This document shows positions 42,802-53,914 of a stretch of 64,000 bases of DNA, piece by piece. A program made the translations under genes and the position numbers. How positions within the stretch are numbered: position 1 is the first letter of the stretch; every line of letters starts with the position of its first letter. The notes under the pieces are model-generated. The model did not search any database. It worked only from the letters and a program-made list of their open reading frames with translations, and had not been told where the DNA came from. Source of the stretch: Phytophthora colocasiae (lineage: Eukaryota; Oomycota; Peronosporomycetes; Peronosporales; Peronosporaceae); contig JAGKQI010000091.1 of NCBI GenBank assembly GCA_018806915.1, forward strand, positions 1 to 64,000, read 5' to 3'.

Positions 42802-45236
42802 GGAAGAACTGAGTTCTGCAGTGCGTGAGAGGCACTGGGGCTCAGCCCCGAAGAGCTCCGTGCTCTTGAACACGGAACGTGTGAGCAAGCAGGGCTTGCT
42901 GGTCGTCCATGTGGACGTGAAGGGCTTCGAGAAGCCGTGGATCGCGTTGATCGATTCAGGAGCGTCTGGCAACTACGTCAGACGCTCCACCGTTGAGGTA
43001 GTCAGCAATATGCTGAGGCGCTTCGAGCGCGAAGAGGTGACACCGTCACTGTCCGTCTAGCGACGGGCGTCCGTGTCACGGCAGCCAAGGTCCCCATGGA
43101 CCTACGGCTGAAGTTCCTGGACTTCGACAGCGTGGAACGCTGCTTGGTCTTGGACCTGGATTCGAGTACGACCTCATCCTTGGTATGGCGTGGCTGGAGC
43201 GCCACGAGCCATGGATCGACTGGAGGTCGAAGACCTTAGGTGCTACGCACTTCTCTCCTAGTGGAGCTTTGGCGAGTCATGAACCCACCTCTGCTAGGGA
43301 AGCAGAAGCGCTAGTGGCGCGAGCATCGAGCCGAGTCGGCAATGATGCTGGAAGTCGGTGTGTCCGAGTTAGTGGACAGCACCGAGTGCGAGGATCGCAG
43401 CCCTGTTGAGCGCATAGCGCTGGTTGGCAGTGAGTCAACGTGTGGGCAAAGCTCACGTAACCCGAGTGACGCCGGTCATGGACCGTCACTGGATGCCGAT
43501 GGCATCGGGCCTTACCATGCCGTGAACTGTGGGGCGGCACGTACTCCGTCGAGTGATACTGGTCGTGGACCAAGTCGATCGCTGAGTGTCTCTGACACTG
43601 GACCTGTTACGGTCATTGATTGTGCAGCGGCACGTACTCCGCTGAGCGGCATCGGTCGTCGACCGAGTGGATCGCTGAGTGTCCCTGACACTGGGCCGAG
43701 AGGCCGAAAACTTGTGCGACGGCACGTACTCTGTCGAGTAGACGATCTTCGGCTAGGCGAAGACGTCGTAAGGCCCTTCGGGTGAGACGCTCTGCGTCTG
43801 AGTCATCCGTGACGTCAAGCGCCGACGCACCGGAGGGCTGTGGGCAGCTATACACTCTGGTTGATGGAGTGGGCGGTAGTGCCGAAGGCAGTGTCCTGCT
43901 GGACGACTTGCCAAGTGTTGACAAGCTCCTTGAACTAGAAGAGATGTCCTTCGCCGACTTTGGCGATGCCTTGAAGGCTGGCGAATTCGCCGAGGTGGTC
44001 ATCGTTCGACCTGAGGAGGAGTTAAACTCGTCGTCCCTTGTTGACGAGTCCGTCTTGGCCGAAGTCAAGAAGGCGTTGAACGCCAGGAGTGGATCGGAGA
44101 TCCTCAAGAATCCCTCGGATCCCTTCCACTCCTTGCTGAAGGAATATGGAGACGTTGTCTCGAAGGAACCACCGAGTGGCCTGCCTCCCGACCGAGGCGT
44201 TCGTCATGAGATCGACTTAGTTCCCGGAACTAAGTACTGCATGACCCGGCAGTGGCCTCTTCCTAAAGAGCAATGCGACGTCATTGACGCCTTCTTCCGT
44301 GCGAAGCACGTGGAACACGTGAGAGCTGTGCTCGAGTGCATGCGCACGAACAAGCTGTACGCCAACGCAGACAAGTGCGTCTTTGGCGCGGAAGAAATCC
44401 CCTTCCTAGGGTGCTTCATTGGGAAGCATGGCCTTCGTGCTGATCCAGCAAAGGTCAAGGCCATTGTGGATTGGCCGGTTCCCTTGAACCAGAAGGACTT
44501 GCGTAAGTGGCTGGGTTTGGCCAACTACTTGCACAAGTACAGCGAGAACTACGCTGAGTTGGCTCGGCCACTGACGGATCTCCTTAAGAAGGATGCCGAG
44601 TGGGTATGGCGTGCCGAGCACGAGAATGCGTTCACTTGTATCAAGGATAGCCTGCTTCAGGCACCGATACTGGCGCTGCCAGACCCCGATCGTCCATTCA
44701 TCGTCGTCTGTGACGCCTCGGACTTTGCCATCGGCAGTGCTTTGCTACAAGCGGACGCCGAAGGGCGCGAACGCGTCATTGCGTTTGAGTCGCGACAGCT
44801 CAAGGCTGCTGAGAAGAACTATCCAGTTCATGACAAGGAGCTACTTGCGATGAAGTACGCTCTCGTCAAATTCAGGGTTCACCTGCTCGGCTCCAAGCCG
44901 TTTGTGATCTACACGGATCATGCGTCACTACGCACAGCGACGCAGTCGCCTCACCTCTCGCAGAGGATGGCCCGATGGCTCTCCTTCTGTGCGGAGTATA
45001 ACTTCGAGGTGAAGTACAAGCCTGGCAGGCAGAACGTTCTCGCTGACGCGTTATCACGTCGCCCGGACTATGAGTTATCTCATGTCACCTCGGTGACGTC
45101 GTCCGTGACGGACATGGTTCGAGCAGCGTACGCTCAGGACGACTCTTGTGTCGCGTTGCTCCAAGCTCTGGGGAGCGATGAGTTTAAAGACTCAAAGGTG
45201 ACTCTGTCACGACGCCTAAAGGCGAGACTCAACGCT
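42768..45236 (+). pseudogene. pol: Gypsy-C unit 1 Pol: protease, RT with 442-bp deletion, RNase H
   Basis: Protease DSGASGNYVRRS is at about 42953-42988; frameshifts follow near 42996, 43166, 43298 and 43705. The PR-RT linker has Ser/Thr/Pro repeats (SLSVSDTGP, SLSVPDTGP). At GCACG (44306-44310) the RT jumps from FFRAKH to VEHVRAVLECM, losing 442 bp relative to unit 2, including YFDD. The frame then continues open through tether and RNase H (VVCDASDFAIGSALLQ; NVLADALSRRPDYE). A missing C near 45230 (GACTCAACGC; Gypsy-Cd has GACTCCAACGC) shifts the end; unit 2 shares that lesion. Confidence 0.85.
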
Positions 45237-46449
45237 ACAGCCTGGAAGGCGGTCTGCTGTACTACAGCACGGGTCAGGATGACCCACCACGAGTGGTAGT
45301 TCCTCACGATGAGGATCTGAAGTACCGTATCCTCTATGAGGCTCACGACACACCCACAGGCGGCCACCTCGGTCGCGAGAAGACGTACGGCTCGGTGAGC
45401 TCCATGTACTGGTGGCCGAAGATGTACAAGTGGGTCAGCACATATGTGCGCACGTGCGAGACGTGTCAGCGGGTTAAACCCTCGCCGCATGCGGCTGCGC
45501 CTTTGGCGAGCTTACCTGTACCCTCTGGGTGTTGGCAGTTCATAAGTATGGACTTTGTGTTTGGCCTGCCGAAGGACTCGGCAGGCAACACGGGCGTGGT
45601 GGTCTTTGTTGACCGTCTGAGCAAGATGGCTCATCTAGCGGCTGTGCCGGACACCGTCGATGGTGCTGGTACAGCGACGATCTTCATCGATCGGGTCTTC
45701 CGCCAACATGGGCTGCCTGAGACCATTGTCTCGGATCGAGATCCCCGTTTCACGGGTCACTTCTGGACGTCCGTCTTCAAGGTGCTGGGCACTCGACTGG
45801 ACATGTCCACGGCGGACCATCCGCAGACCGACGGTCAGACCGAACGCGTGAACCGCGTTCTGGAGGACATCCTCCGCAGCGTATGCGCTGAAACGCCGAA
45901 GCGTTGGAGCGCTATGCTCCCTCTCGTTGAGTTCTCCATGAACAATGCGGTGCATGCCTCGACAGGCTTCACCCCGTTCTACGTGAACGGCCTTGCGCAC
46001 CCGCGCGTTCCGCTCACTCCGCCACGCGGTAGCCTTGGGCTTGGTGGGGGAGAGGCTGTGCCGTCGCTCGACTCCGAGCTTGCTGATATCAGCCCTTCTG
46101 CTGTGCGTAAACAAGTCGATGACTTCTCTCTCGGTGAGATTGAGCGTATTACGCCGTGTACGTGACGCGATGGCTGAAAGCCAAGACGTTCAGAAGGAAC
46201 AAGCGGATACAAAGGTAGAAGCAATGTATGGGAATTTAAGGTCGGTGACCAGGTTTTATTAAACGCTAAGAACCTACCTACACATGCAGTGTCAAATGTC
46301 TTTAAGACGAAATTGCGTCCGCGTTTCATCGGACCATTTACGGTCGTGGCCAAGAAGGGCCTGGCATACACGCTTGACTTGCCAAAGCGGATGCGAACAC
46401 ACCCGGTGTTCTACGTCGGCTTGCTTAAGCCATATCGGGACCCCGCGGG
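45237..46449 (+). pseudogene. pol: Gypsy-C unit 1 integrase (catalytic core open)
   Basis: From 45293 a frame of 290 codons carries the zinc finger (HDTPTGGHLGREKTYGSVSS; CETCQRVKP) and the DDE core (SMDFVFGLPKDSAGN; SDRDPRFTGHFW; DHPQTDGQTERVNRVLEDI). The tail near 46170-46210 has lost bases, after which another frame holds the GPY/F module (RPRFIGPFTVVAKKGLAYTL) and HPVFYVGLLKPYRDPAG with a TGA at 46451-46453. It is the best integrase copy in the window, but the upstream and downstream frames do not join it. Confidence 0.8.
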
Positions 46450-48064
46450 GTGAGCGCGGAGGCGCTGGCACCGACGACACGTGCCCAGGCTGCGTCATCT
46501 GCAGCAGCAACGTCACCTGACCTCGCAACTCAGCGAGCTGGAAGCTCCTGCTGGTGCAGGCGAGCAGTCAGGACTGAGGACCTTCGAGCCAAGCCATCCG
46601 GCTTTCAATCTCCTCCATGTCATGAGCGAGACGGGCATGCGAATGCCAAACACTCTCGACGTTCCCTTGAAGGGACTGAGTCTGACTCCGGAGAGTACCG
46701 ATCGAGTGATCGAGTTGGTACCAGGCGCGATGCGACAAATAGCGCTCGTCACACTCATCGAGTACGGCGTTCCGCAGCGAATCGGCCTCCTCCGCCGTTG
46801 CTCGATGAGCAGGGGACTCCCCACTACCACGTGGAGCGCCTGATGGCGCGGCGTCGCCACCGTAGTCAAAACCAGTATCTGGTGAAGTGGCGTGGATATC
46901 CTCATTCCCAAAACTCGTGGGAGTTTGAAGGGTCCCTGAGGCAGGACTGCCCTGACGTCGTGGACGCTTTTGATCGCAAAGATCAGGGGCGCCCGAAGGG
47001 CTCGAGGTCGACCACTCGGTCGACACCCGCTTCTCACCAGTGTGAGAAGCTGACGGACTAGCAGCCGAGCTCAGGCTCTGGTCCGTGGCTGGCACAGCCA
47101 GCGAGTCTCCCTCGGAGACTGAAGGAGCATCCTGCGAAGCAGGGATAGTGGCCTGAGAGGCGGGAGCCACTGCCGTCGTGTGACGAGGAAAGCGGCCGGG
47201 CCGCACGCGTATCTTCGCGTACTGGAAGAGTAGACCTCGGGCGAGGCGGACGTCCACCTCGGCGCAGCTCTCCATGAGCCGGTCAAACGACGCGAGCTTC
47301 CGTGAAGCCTCGGCCCAGGTGGCCACATGGACCATGTAGTCCCGGGTGGTCTCTCCGGTTTGGAGCAGGAGTGGATAAGTCCTCATCTGAGGCACAGACT
47401 CCCGTCGCCGTTGCTTATCTAAGCGTTGCCGATACTCGGCGAGTGTGCACACCTGCGGGGTCAGGAAACGCTCATGGAGCCCCTGTCGCTGCTGAGTCTC
47501 AGCCACCGTACGTGGAGGATTGCCTATGGCGTAACCATGCAGGTTTGGCTGCGCCATCAACTGCTTCACCTGCTCGGCAGGGTCGCGAGGCTCGAAGCCG
47601 TAGTCGCGCCGCGACGAAGTCCCCACGATGTCCCGTTGGACCGGTCGACGTGACTCTGGAGCACCGCTCAGGGAAGCCTCCTGTGCCTCATCCAGAGGGT
47701 TGGTGATCGCGTCTTCGACTCCCGTGAGGTGACTCTGGCTCATCGCGAGCAGGAAGCGGTGGTGCGTTGCGCAACGCGTTGAGCACGAGGCTCGAAGGTC
47801 CCTCCGGGAACGGATTGGGCTGCCACAGCTGCCGAGGAATTGAGTACCGACGCGGATCGCGTGGAGGCGCAGCTCAGATCGGGGCGTCCGAGGGCTCGCA
47901 GGAGCAGGAGACGCATGGGCATCGCCCTGTTCGGACTCCTCGTAGTCCACTTCGACCTCGCCTTCCTCTGTAGGAGAGCGACGTGGGTCGCGCGTCGGCG
48001 ACGCTGTCGTGTACTCGAAGGGTGAGCCACCGCTACCACTTGACGTCGGGCTGGCCTTGAACAT
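46292..48064 (-). pseudogene. Gypsy-C unit 1 convergent gene (overlaps pol)
   Basis: This gene runs against pol from beside the 3' LTR. The frame is open from 48184 down to 46568 (538 codons); the first ATG is at 48064 (MFKASPTSSGSGG), but similarity to unit 2 starts further upstream. Parts: Ser/Pro-rich start; acidic EEGEVEVDYEESEQ; a patch read out of frame between compensating indels (about 47870-47725); conserved region DYGFEPRDPAEQVKQLMAQP and TLAEYRQRLDKQ, TRDYMVHVATWAEASRKLAS; a C-terminal coiled coil (RSQTQSLQGNVESVWHSHAR, MEEIESRMAWLEGPQS), then after a one-base loss near 46570 another helix (LRGQVTLLLQM). It ends at 46292. Confidence 0.6.
46450..47061 (+). CDS. pol: Gypsy-C unit 1 pol linker and chromodomain, in the -1 frame past the integrase stop
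   Basis: An open frame of 203 codons starts at the base before the integrase TGA. The linker is Ala/Ser/Arg-rich and is followed by a chromodomain (HYHVERLMARRRHRSQNQYL, VKWRGYPHSQNSWEFEGSL, CPDVVDAFD), then stops at 47061. Both dimer units have the same -1 offset. Whether it is reached by frameshifting, or a base was lost in a common ancestor, cannot be told. It has no ATG of its own, so GTG at 46450 is not taken as a start. It is antisense to the coiled-coil part of the convergent gene. Confidence 0.6.
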   Translation: MSAEALAPTTRAQAASSAAATSPDLATQRAGSSCWCRRAVRTEDLRAKPSGFQSPPCHERDGHANAKHSRRSLEGTESDSGEYRSSDRVGTRRDATNSARHTHRVRRSAANRPPPPLLDEQGTPHYHVERLMARRRHRSQNQYLVKWRGYPHSQNSWEFEGSLRQDCPDVVDAFDRKDQGRPKGSRSTTRSTPASHQCEKLTD

Positions 48065-48359
48065 CGCTCCGTAGCGAAGGCGAGACGCCGTGAAATACTC
48101 CGAATCGGAGAGCGTGAGAGGAGCCGAGGGCTCAGACCGGAAAGCGCTGAGGCGCTGGGGCGTAGACGCCTGGTCACTGGACACCTCAGGAGCGGTTGGC
48201 TCGCTGGGGAGAATTGGAGAATGTGCTCGTTGAGCCAGCGCACTCCGCGCACTCTCGTTGAGAGATTTCTTTTATCGGAAAGTTGCCGGTGACAGGCCTT
48301 GACAAGGCAGTTATGTCTACAGTTGTAGATACTCCGTATCCACGGTTTGGTGGGGAGGG
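48065..48359. other. Convergent-gene leader and polypurine tract of Gypsy-C unit 1
   Basis: This holds the upstream open part of the convergent frame (no ATG) and, next to the LTR, GGTGGGGAGGG (48349-48359), the polypurine tract of unit 1. The segment near 48250-48300 resembles the leader before the Gypsy-A convergent ATG, suggesting common origin. Confidence 0.55.
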
Positions 48360-48771
48360 TGTAACGGGGTTACGGCGCTGCGCGCCTTGGCTACAATAGG
48401 TGTGGTATACACCATCCAGGTCACAAGTCACAGATCCGTGTACAAACACATAGTGTTTCTCACACGTCACATATGTAGCCAGTTGCTGGCTGTTAGCTCA
48501 GAGCCACACATTACATTTTGATTAGGATTTAGTATGTTAGATACTAAATCCGTTACATTCAGGATTAGGGCAATAAAATAAATAAAAATCAGTTTGCATT
48601 TTACATAATTAGTGTTAGTTCCTTTATTATAGGGACACTGATTGTGAGAGTCCCGTATTTAGTGGACTACTTTGTTCTTGTATAGAACCGAAGGCTAGTG
48701 CCTTGCAAGCAGGACTCTACGAGTCAACCCAACTTCCTCTGTGCCGTGCACACCTACGCAGCCCCGCTGCA
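48360..48771 (+). repeat. Gypsy-C LTR 2, shared middle LTR (412 bp)
   Basis: Purine tract on its left and PBS (48774-48782) on its right: one LTR serves as 3' LTR of unit 1 and 5' LTR of unit 2. Nearly identical to LTRs 1 and 3. Confidence 0.9.
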
Positions 48772-48828
48772 TCTGGTAGCACTAGTAGTCAATCCAACTC
48801 CTGAGTTGAAGACTGTTTCTCTGTGAGA

Positions 48829-49800
48829 ATGGAGCCAGAAGCATACGCTCACTTGACTCCGAGTCAGCGGGACACGCTTAACAAGCTTACGTCCTTGCTG
48901 GGCCCTGAAGGTATGGCGCACCTTGCGTCTCAAGGGCCGGAGGCCGTCAACGCGCGCCTGGAGGCATTTGCCTCGTACGAGAACGCTCTCGTTGAGCACA
49001 TTCAGCGGAATGTAAAAGGAGTTAATCCCGCTCCGAGAGCTAAGCCCGTCACGCTCAGCGTGAAGACCTTTCACGGGCACGAAGGAGAGAACCTCCTATT
49101 GTGGACCCGAGAGGTCGAGATGGCCATGGGGGCCGCTATGCTCCAGTTGGAAGGCCAACGCGTGGCGTTCGCCATCTCTAAGCTCGAAGGTCGAGCACGA
49201 GAATGGGCCTTGACGTCTGGGACGTCTGTAGAAATGGCCTTCCCCACTTGGGGTGAGCTTAAGGCCAAACTTACGCAAGTATTTGCTCCACCTAACCAGG
49301 CGTATCGCGTGCGGTCACGCTTCCTCGCTTGCCGACAGGGCAAGAAGGACCTGGTGGACTATGTCCAAGAGCTGCGCACGCTCATTGCCGGCATGGCTGC
49401 CGATCCTCTACCTGAGGTGGTCACTGTGACTATCTTCATGGAAGGTCTGAGAGCTGGCGTGGCCAGGACGGAGGCATTCCGTCAGAATCCTCGCACCTTC
49501 GAGGACGCTGTTAGCGTGGCATTGAATGCTGAACACAACTTTAAGTTGTCGAGGGTCGGTGCTAATAGCACAGGGTCCGGGGGACCCGAACCCATGGACC
49601 TCAGCTATGCTGAAGATGAAGTAGCCGAGCTACGAGCTGCGGTGCAGCGTATGAGCACTCGTCGGTGCTACACGTGTGGTAGTCCCACACACCTGAGGCC
49701 CAACTGCCCTCTGCGCAAAGAGCGCGCCGGCCAGAATGGCCGCAACCCTGTCGCGGGTCCCGCTTTGGGCTCTGCCCAGGGAAACGACGGCTCCCAGTAG
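48829..49800 (+). CDS. gag: Gypsy-C unit 2 Gag, intact
   Basis: The ATG at 48829 gives 323 residues ([20 protein letters not shown] ... DGSQ) with stop TAG at 49798-49800; GTG at 48823 is not used. Residues about 65-230 form a retrotransposon-gag domain ([54 protein letters not shown]), followed by [15 protein letters not shown] and a CCHC knuckle at about 284-297 ([14 protein letters not shown]). It would assemble the element's particle and bind its RNA. The EPMDLS segment before the knuckle is shared with Gypsy-A. Confidence 0.9.
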   Translation: MEPEAYAHLTPSQRDTLNKLTSLLGPEGMAHLASQGPEAVNARLEAFASYENALVEHIQRNVKGVNPAPRAKPVTLSVKTFHGHEGENLLLWTREVEMAMGAAMLQLEGQRVAFAISKLEGRAREWALTSGTSVEMAFPTWGELKAKLTQVFAPPNQAYRVRSRFLACRQGKKDLVDYVQELRTLIAGMAADPLPEVVTVTIFMEGLRAGVARTEAFRQNPRTFEDAVSVALNAEHNFKLSRVGANSTGSGGPEPMDLSYAEDEVAELRAAVQRMSTRRCYTCGSPTHLRPNCPLRKERAGQNGRNPVAGPALGSAQGNDGSQ

Positions 49801-49820
49801 ACGCGCGGGCGGTCTACTGG
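49779..49820 (+). promoter_or_regulatory. -1 frameshift signal of Gypsy-C unit 2, with one inserted base
   Basis: G GGA AAC at 49779-49785, 8-nt spacer, hairpin CCAGTAGAC/GTCTACTGG at 49794-49820. The loop here has nine bases instead of eight (an extra C near 49805), which puts pol in the same frame as gag behind the TAG. In this copy only stop readthrough, not a -1 shift, would give full Gag-Pol. Confidence 0.75.
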
Positions 49821-51426
49821 GGAAGAACTGAGTTCTGCAGTGCGTGAGAGGCACTGGGGCTCAGCCCCGAAGAGCTCCGTGCTCTTGAACACGGAACGTG
49901 TGAGCAAGCAGGGCTTGCTGGTCGTCCATGTGGACGTGAAGGGCTTCGAGAAGCCGTGGATCGCGTTGATCGATTCAGGAGCGTCTGGCAACTACGTCAG
50001 ACGCTCCACCGTTGAGGGTAGTCAGCAATATGCTGAGGCGCTTCGAGCGCGAAGAGGTGACACCGTCACTGTCCGTCTAGCGACGGGCGTCCGTGTCACG
50101 GCAGCCAAGGTCCCCATGGACCTACGGCTGAAGTTCCTGGACTTCGACAGCGTGGAACGCTGCTTGGTCTTGGACCTGGATTCGAGGTACGACCTCATCC
50201 TTGGTATGGCGTGGCTGGAGCGCCACGAGCCATGGATCGACTGGAGGTCGAAGACCTTAGGTGCTACGCACTTCTCTCCTAGTGGAGCTTTGGCGAGTCA
50301 TGAACCCACCTCTGCTAGGAAGCAGAAGCGCTATTGGCGCGAGCATCGAGCCGAGTCGGCAATGATGCTGGAAGTCGGTGTGTCCGAGTTAGTGGACAGC
50401 ACCGAGTGCGAGGATCGCAGCCCTGTTGAGCGCATAGCGCTGGTTGGCAGTGAGTCAACGTGTGGGCAAAGCTCACGTAACCCGAGTGACGCCGGTCATG
50501 GACCGTCACTGGATGCCGATGGCATCGGGCCTTACCATGCCGTGAACTGTGGGGCGGCACGTACTCCGTCGAGTGATACTGGTCGTGGACCAAGTCGATC
50601 GCTGAGTGTCTCTGACACTGGACCTGTTACGGTCATTGATTGTGCAGCGGCACGTACTCCGCTGAGCGGCATCGGTCGTCGACCGAGTGGATCGCTGAGT
50701 GTCCCTGACACTGGGCCGAGAGAGGCCGAAACTTGTGCGACGGCACGTACTCCGTCGAGTAGACGATCTTCGGCTAGGCGAAGACGTCGTAAGGCCCTTC
50801 GGGCGAGACGCTCTGCGTCTGAGTCATCCGTGACGTCAAGCGCCGACGCACCGGAGGGCTGTGGGCAGCTATACACTCTGGTTGATGGAGTGGGCGGTAG
50901 TGCCGAAGGCAGTGTCCTGCTGGACGACTTGCCAAGTGTTGACAAGCTCCTTGAACTAGAAGAGATGTCCTTCGCCGACTTTGGCGATGCCTTGAAGGCT
51001 GGCGAATTCGCCGAGGTGGTCATCGTTCGACCTGAGGAGGAGTTAAACTCGTCGTCCCTTGTTGACGAGTCCGTCTTGGCCGAAGTCAAGAAGGCGTTGA
51101 ACGCCAGGAGTGGATCGGAGATCCTCAAGAATCCCTCGGATCCCTTCCACTCCTTGCTGAAGGAATATGGAGACGTTGTCTCGAAGGAACCACCGAGTGG
51201 CCTGCCTCCCGACCGAGGCGTTCGTCATGAGATCGACTTAGTTCCCGGAACTAAGTACTGCGTGACCCGGCAGTGGCCTCTTCCTAAAGAGCAATGCGAC
51301 GTCATTGACGCCTTCTTCCGTGCGAAGCACGCGGCGGGTCTCGTGCGCGAGCAAGTCTCCGCATTCCGCGCCAACGTTCTGTGTCAGAAAGCCGAATGGC
51401 AAGTGGCGTATCGTTCACGCTTTTAA
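49801..51426 (+). pseudogene. pol: Gypsy-C unit 2 protease, linker and RT start
   Basis: The frame is open from just behind the gag stop to 51426 (no ATG needed; GTG at 49840 is not a start). Protease: DSGASGNYVRRS (about 49972-50007) and DLILGMAWLERHEPWIDWR. The linker holds repeats (SDTGRGPSRSLSVSDTGP; GIGRRPSGSLSVPDTGP), then acidic segments and the RT entry EIDLVPGTKYCVTRQWPLP. Two bases missing near 51348 (GCGAGCAAG against GCGAGAGCAAG in Gypsy-Cd) end the frame inside RT. Confidence 0.85.
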
Positions 51427-52760
51427 CAAGCTCAACACTGCCACGATTCCGGCGCAGACGCCGATTCCTAGGAAGGATGTTCTTCAGAACAACATGGTGG
51501 GTTGCACCATGTACAGTGCACTCGACTTAGTCGATGGGTACTATCAGCTGCTCATGCGAGCCAGTGATATTCCGCTTACAGAGGTGAGCACCCCGAGCGG
51601 TATGCTCTGGGAGTGGCTCGTCATGCCCCAAGGGCTCTCGAACGCGCCCGCAACGTTCAATCGTCTAGTGACGCAGCTGTTCAGGCCCCTACGGGCATTC
51701 GCACAAACGTACTTTGACGACGTGTTCGTCCACAGTCAGGCCGAACACGGCAAGACTGACGTTGAGGTGCACGTGGAACACGTGAGAGCTGTGCTCGAGT
51801 GCATGCGCACGAACAAGCTGTACGCCAACGCAGACAAGTGCGTCTTTGGCGCGGAAGAAATCCCTTCCTAGGGTGCTTCATTGGGAAGCATGGCCTTCGT
51901 GCTGATCCAGCAAAGGTCAAGGCCATTGTGGATTGGCCGGTTCCCTTGAACCAGAAGGACTTGCGTAAGTGGCTGGGTTTGGCCAACTACTTGCACAAGT
52001 ACAGCGAGAACTACGCTGAGTTGGCTCGGCCACTGACGGATCTCCTTAAGAAGGATGCCGAGTGGGTATGGCGTGCCGAGCACGAGAATGCGTTCACTTG
52101 TATCAGGATAGCCTGCTTCAGGCACCGATACTGGCGCTGCCAGACCCCGCTCGTCCGTTTATTGTCGTCTGTGACGCCTCGGACTTTGCCATCGGCAGTG
52201 CTTTGCTACAAGCGGACGCCGAAGGGCGCGAACGCGTCATTGCGTTTGAGTCGCGACAGCTCAAGGCTGCTGAGAAGAACTATCCAGTTCATGACAAGGA
52301 GCTACTTGCGATGAAGTACGCTCTCGTCAAATTCAGGGTTCACCTGCTCGGCTCCAAGCCGTTTGTGATCTACACGGATCATGCGTCACTACGCACAGCG
52401 ACGCAGTCGCCTCACCTCTCGCAGAGGATGGCCCGATGGCTCTCCTTCTTTGCGGAGTATAACTTCGACGTGAAGTACAAGCCTGGCAGGCAGAACGTCC
52501 TCGCTGACGCGTTATCACGTCGCCCGGACTATGAGTTATCTCATGTCACCTCGGTGACGTCGTCCGTGACGGACATGGTTCGAGCAGCGTACGCTCAGGA
52601 CGACTCTTGTGTCGCGTTGCTCCAAGCTCTGGGGAGCGATGAGTTTAAAGACTCAAAGGTGACTCTGTCACGACGCCTAAAGGCGAGACTCAACGCTACA
52701 GCCTGGAAGGCGGTCTGCTGTACTACAGCACGGGTCAGGATGACCCACCACGAGTGGTAG
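51427..52760 (+). pseudogene. pol: Gypsy-C unit 2 reverse transcriptase and RNase H
   Basis: The RT continues in another frame (WRIVHAFNKLNTATIPAQTP; WLVMPQGLSNAPATFNRLVT; catalytic YFDD at 51710-51721). One-base losses near 51867 and 52106 break the tether, and RNase H follows (VVCDASDFAIGSALLQ; KELLAMKYALVKFRVHLLG; YTDHASLRTA). The base missing near 52690 is also missing in unit 1. Confidence 0.85.
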
Positions 52761-53914
52761 TTCCTCACGATGAGGATCTGAAGTACCGTATCCTCTATGA
52801 GGCTCACGACACACCCACAGGCGGCCACCTCGGTCGCGAGAAGACGTACGGCTCGGTGAGCTCCATGTACTGGTGGCCGAAGATGTACAAGTGGGTCAGC
52901 ACATATGTGCGCACGTGCGAGACGTGTCAGCGGGTTAAACCCTCGCCGCATGCGGCTGCGCCTTTGGCGAGCTTACCTGTACCCTCTGGGTGTTGGCAGT
53001 CCATAAGTATGGACTTTGTGTTTGGCCTGCCGAAGGACTCGGCAGGCAACACGGGCGTGGTGGTCTTTGTTGACCGTCTGAGCAAGATGGCTCATCTAGC
53101 GGCTGTGCCGGACACCGTCGATGGTGCTGGTACAGCGACGATCTTCATCGATCGGGTCTTCCGCCAACATGGGCTGCCTGGAGACCATTGTCTCGGATCG
53201 AGATCCCCGTTTCACGGGTCACTTCTGGACGTCCGTCTTCAAGGTGCTGGGCACTCGACTGGACATGTCCACGGCGGACCATCCGCAGACCGACGGTCAG
53301 ACCGAACGCGTGAACCGCGTTCTGGAGGACATCCTCCGCAGCGTATGCGCTGAAACGCCGAAGCGTTGGAGCGCTATGCTCCCTCTCGTTGAGTTCTCCA
53401 TGAACAATGCGGTGCATGCCTCGACAGGCTTCACCCCGTTCTACGTGAACGGCCTTGCGCACCCGCGCGTTCCGCTCACTCCGGCCACGCGGTAGCCTTG
53501 GGCTTGGTGGGGAGAGGCTGTGCCGTCGCTCGACTCGAGCTTGCTGATATCAGCCCTTCTGCTGTGCGTAAACAAGTCGATGACTTCCTCTCGGTGAGAT
53601 TGAGCGTATTACGCCGTGTACGTGACGCGATGGCTGAAAGCCAAGACGTTCAGAAGGAACAAGCGGATACAAAAGGTAGAAGCAATGTATGGGAATTTAA
53701 GGTCGGTGACCAGGTTTTATTAAACGCTAAGAACCTACCTACACATGCAGTGTCAAATGTCTTTAAGACGAAATTGCGTCCGCGTTTCATCGGACCATTT
53801 ACGGTCGTGGCCAAGAAGGGCCTGGCATACACGCTTGACTTGCCAAAGCGGATGCGAACACACCCGGTGTTCTACGTCGGCTTGCTTAAGCCATATCGGG
53901 ACCCCGCGGGGTGA
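52761..53914 (+). pseudogene. pol: Gypsy-C unit 2 integrase (frameshifted)
   Basis: The finger (GGHLGREKTYGSV; CETCQRVKP) and first part of the core (SMDFVFGLP) are in one frame. An extra G near 53180 moves the rest (SDRDPRFTGHFW; DHPQTDGQTERVNRVLEDI) to another frame up to 53495. Losses around 53490-53540 precede the GPY/F part (VGDQVLLNAKNLPTHAVSN; RFIGPFTVVAKKG; YVGLLKPYRDPAG), which stops at TGA 53912-53914. Confidence 0.8.

Noticed and set aside
49798..49800. Stop-codon readthrough as the normal Gag-Pol mechanism of Gypsy-C
   Set aside because: Only unit 2 has pol in the gag frame, because of one extra base in the loop; unit 1, Gypsy-Cd and the slippery heptamer all point to -1 frameshifting.
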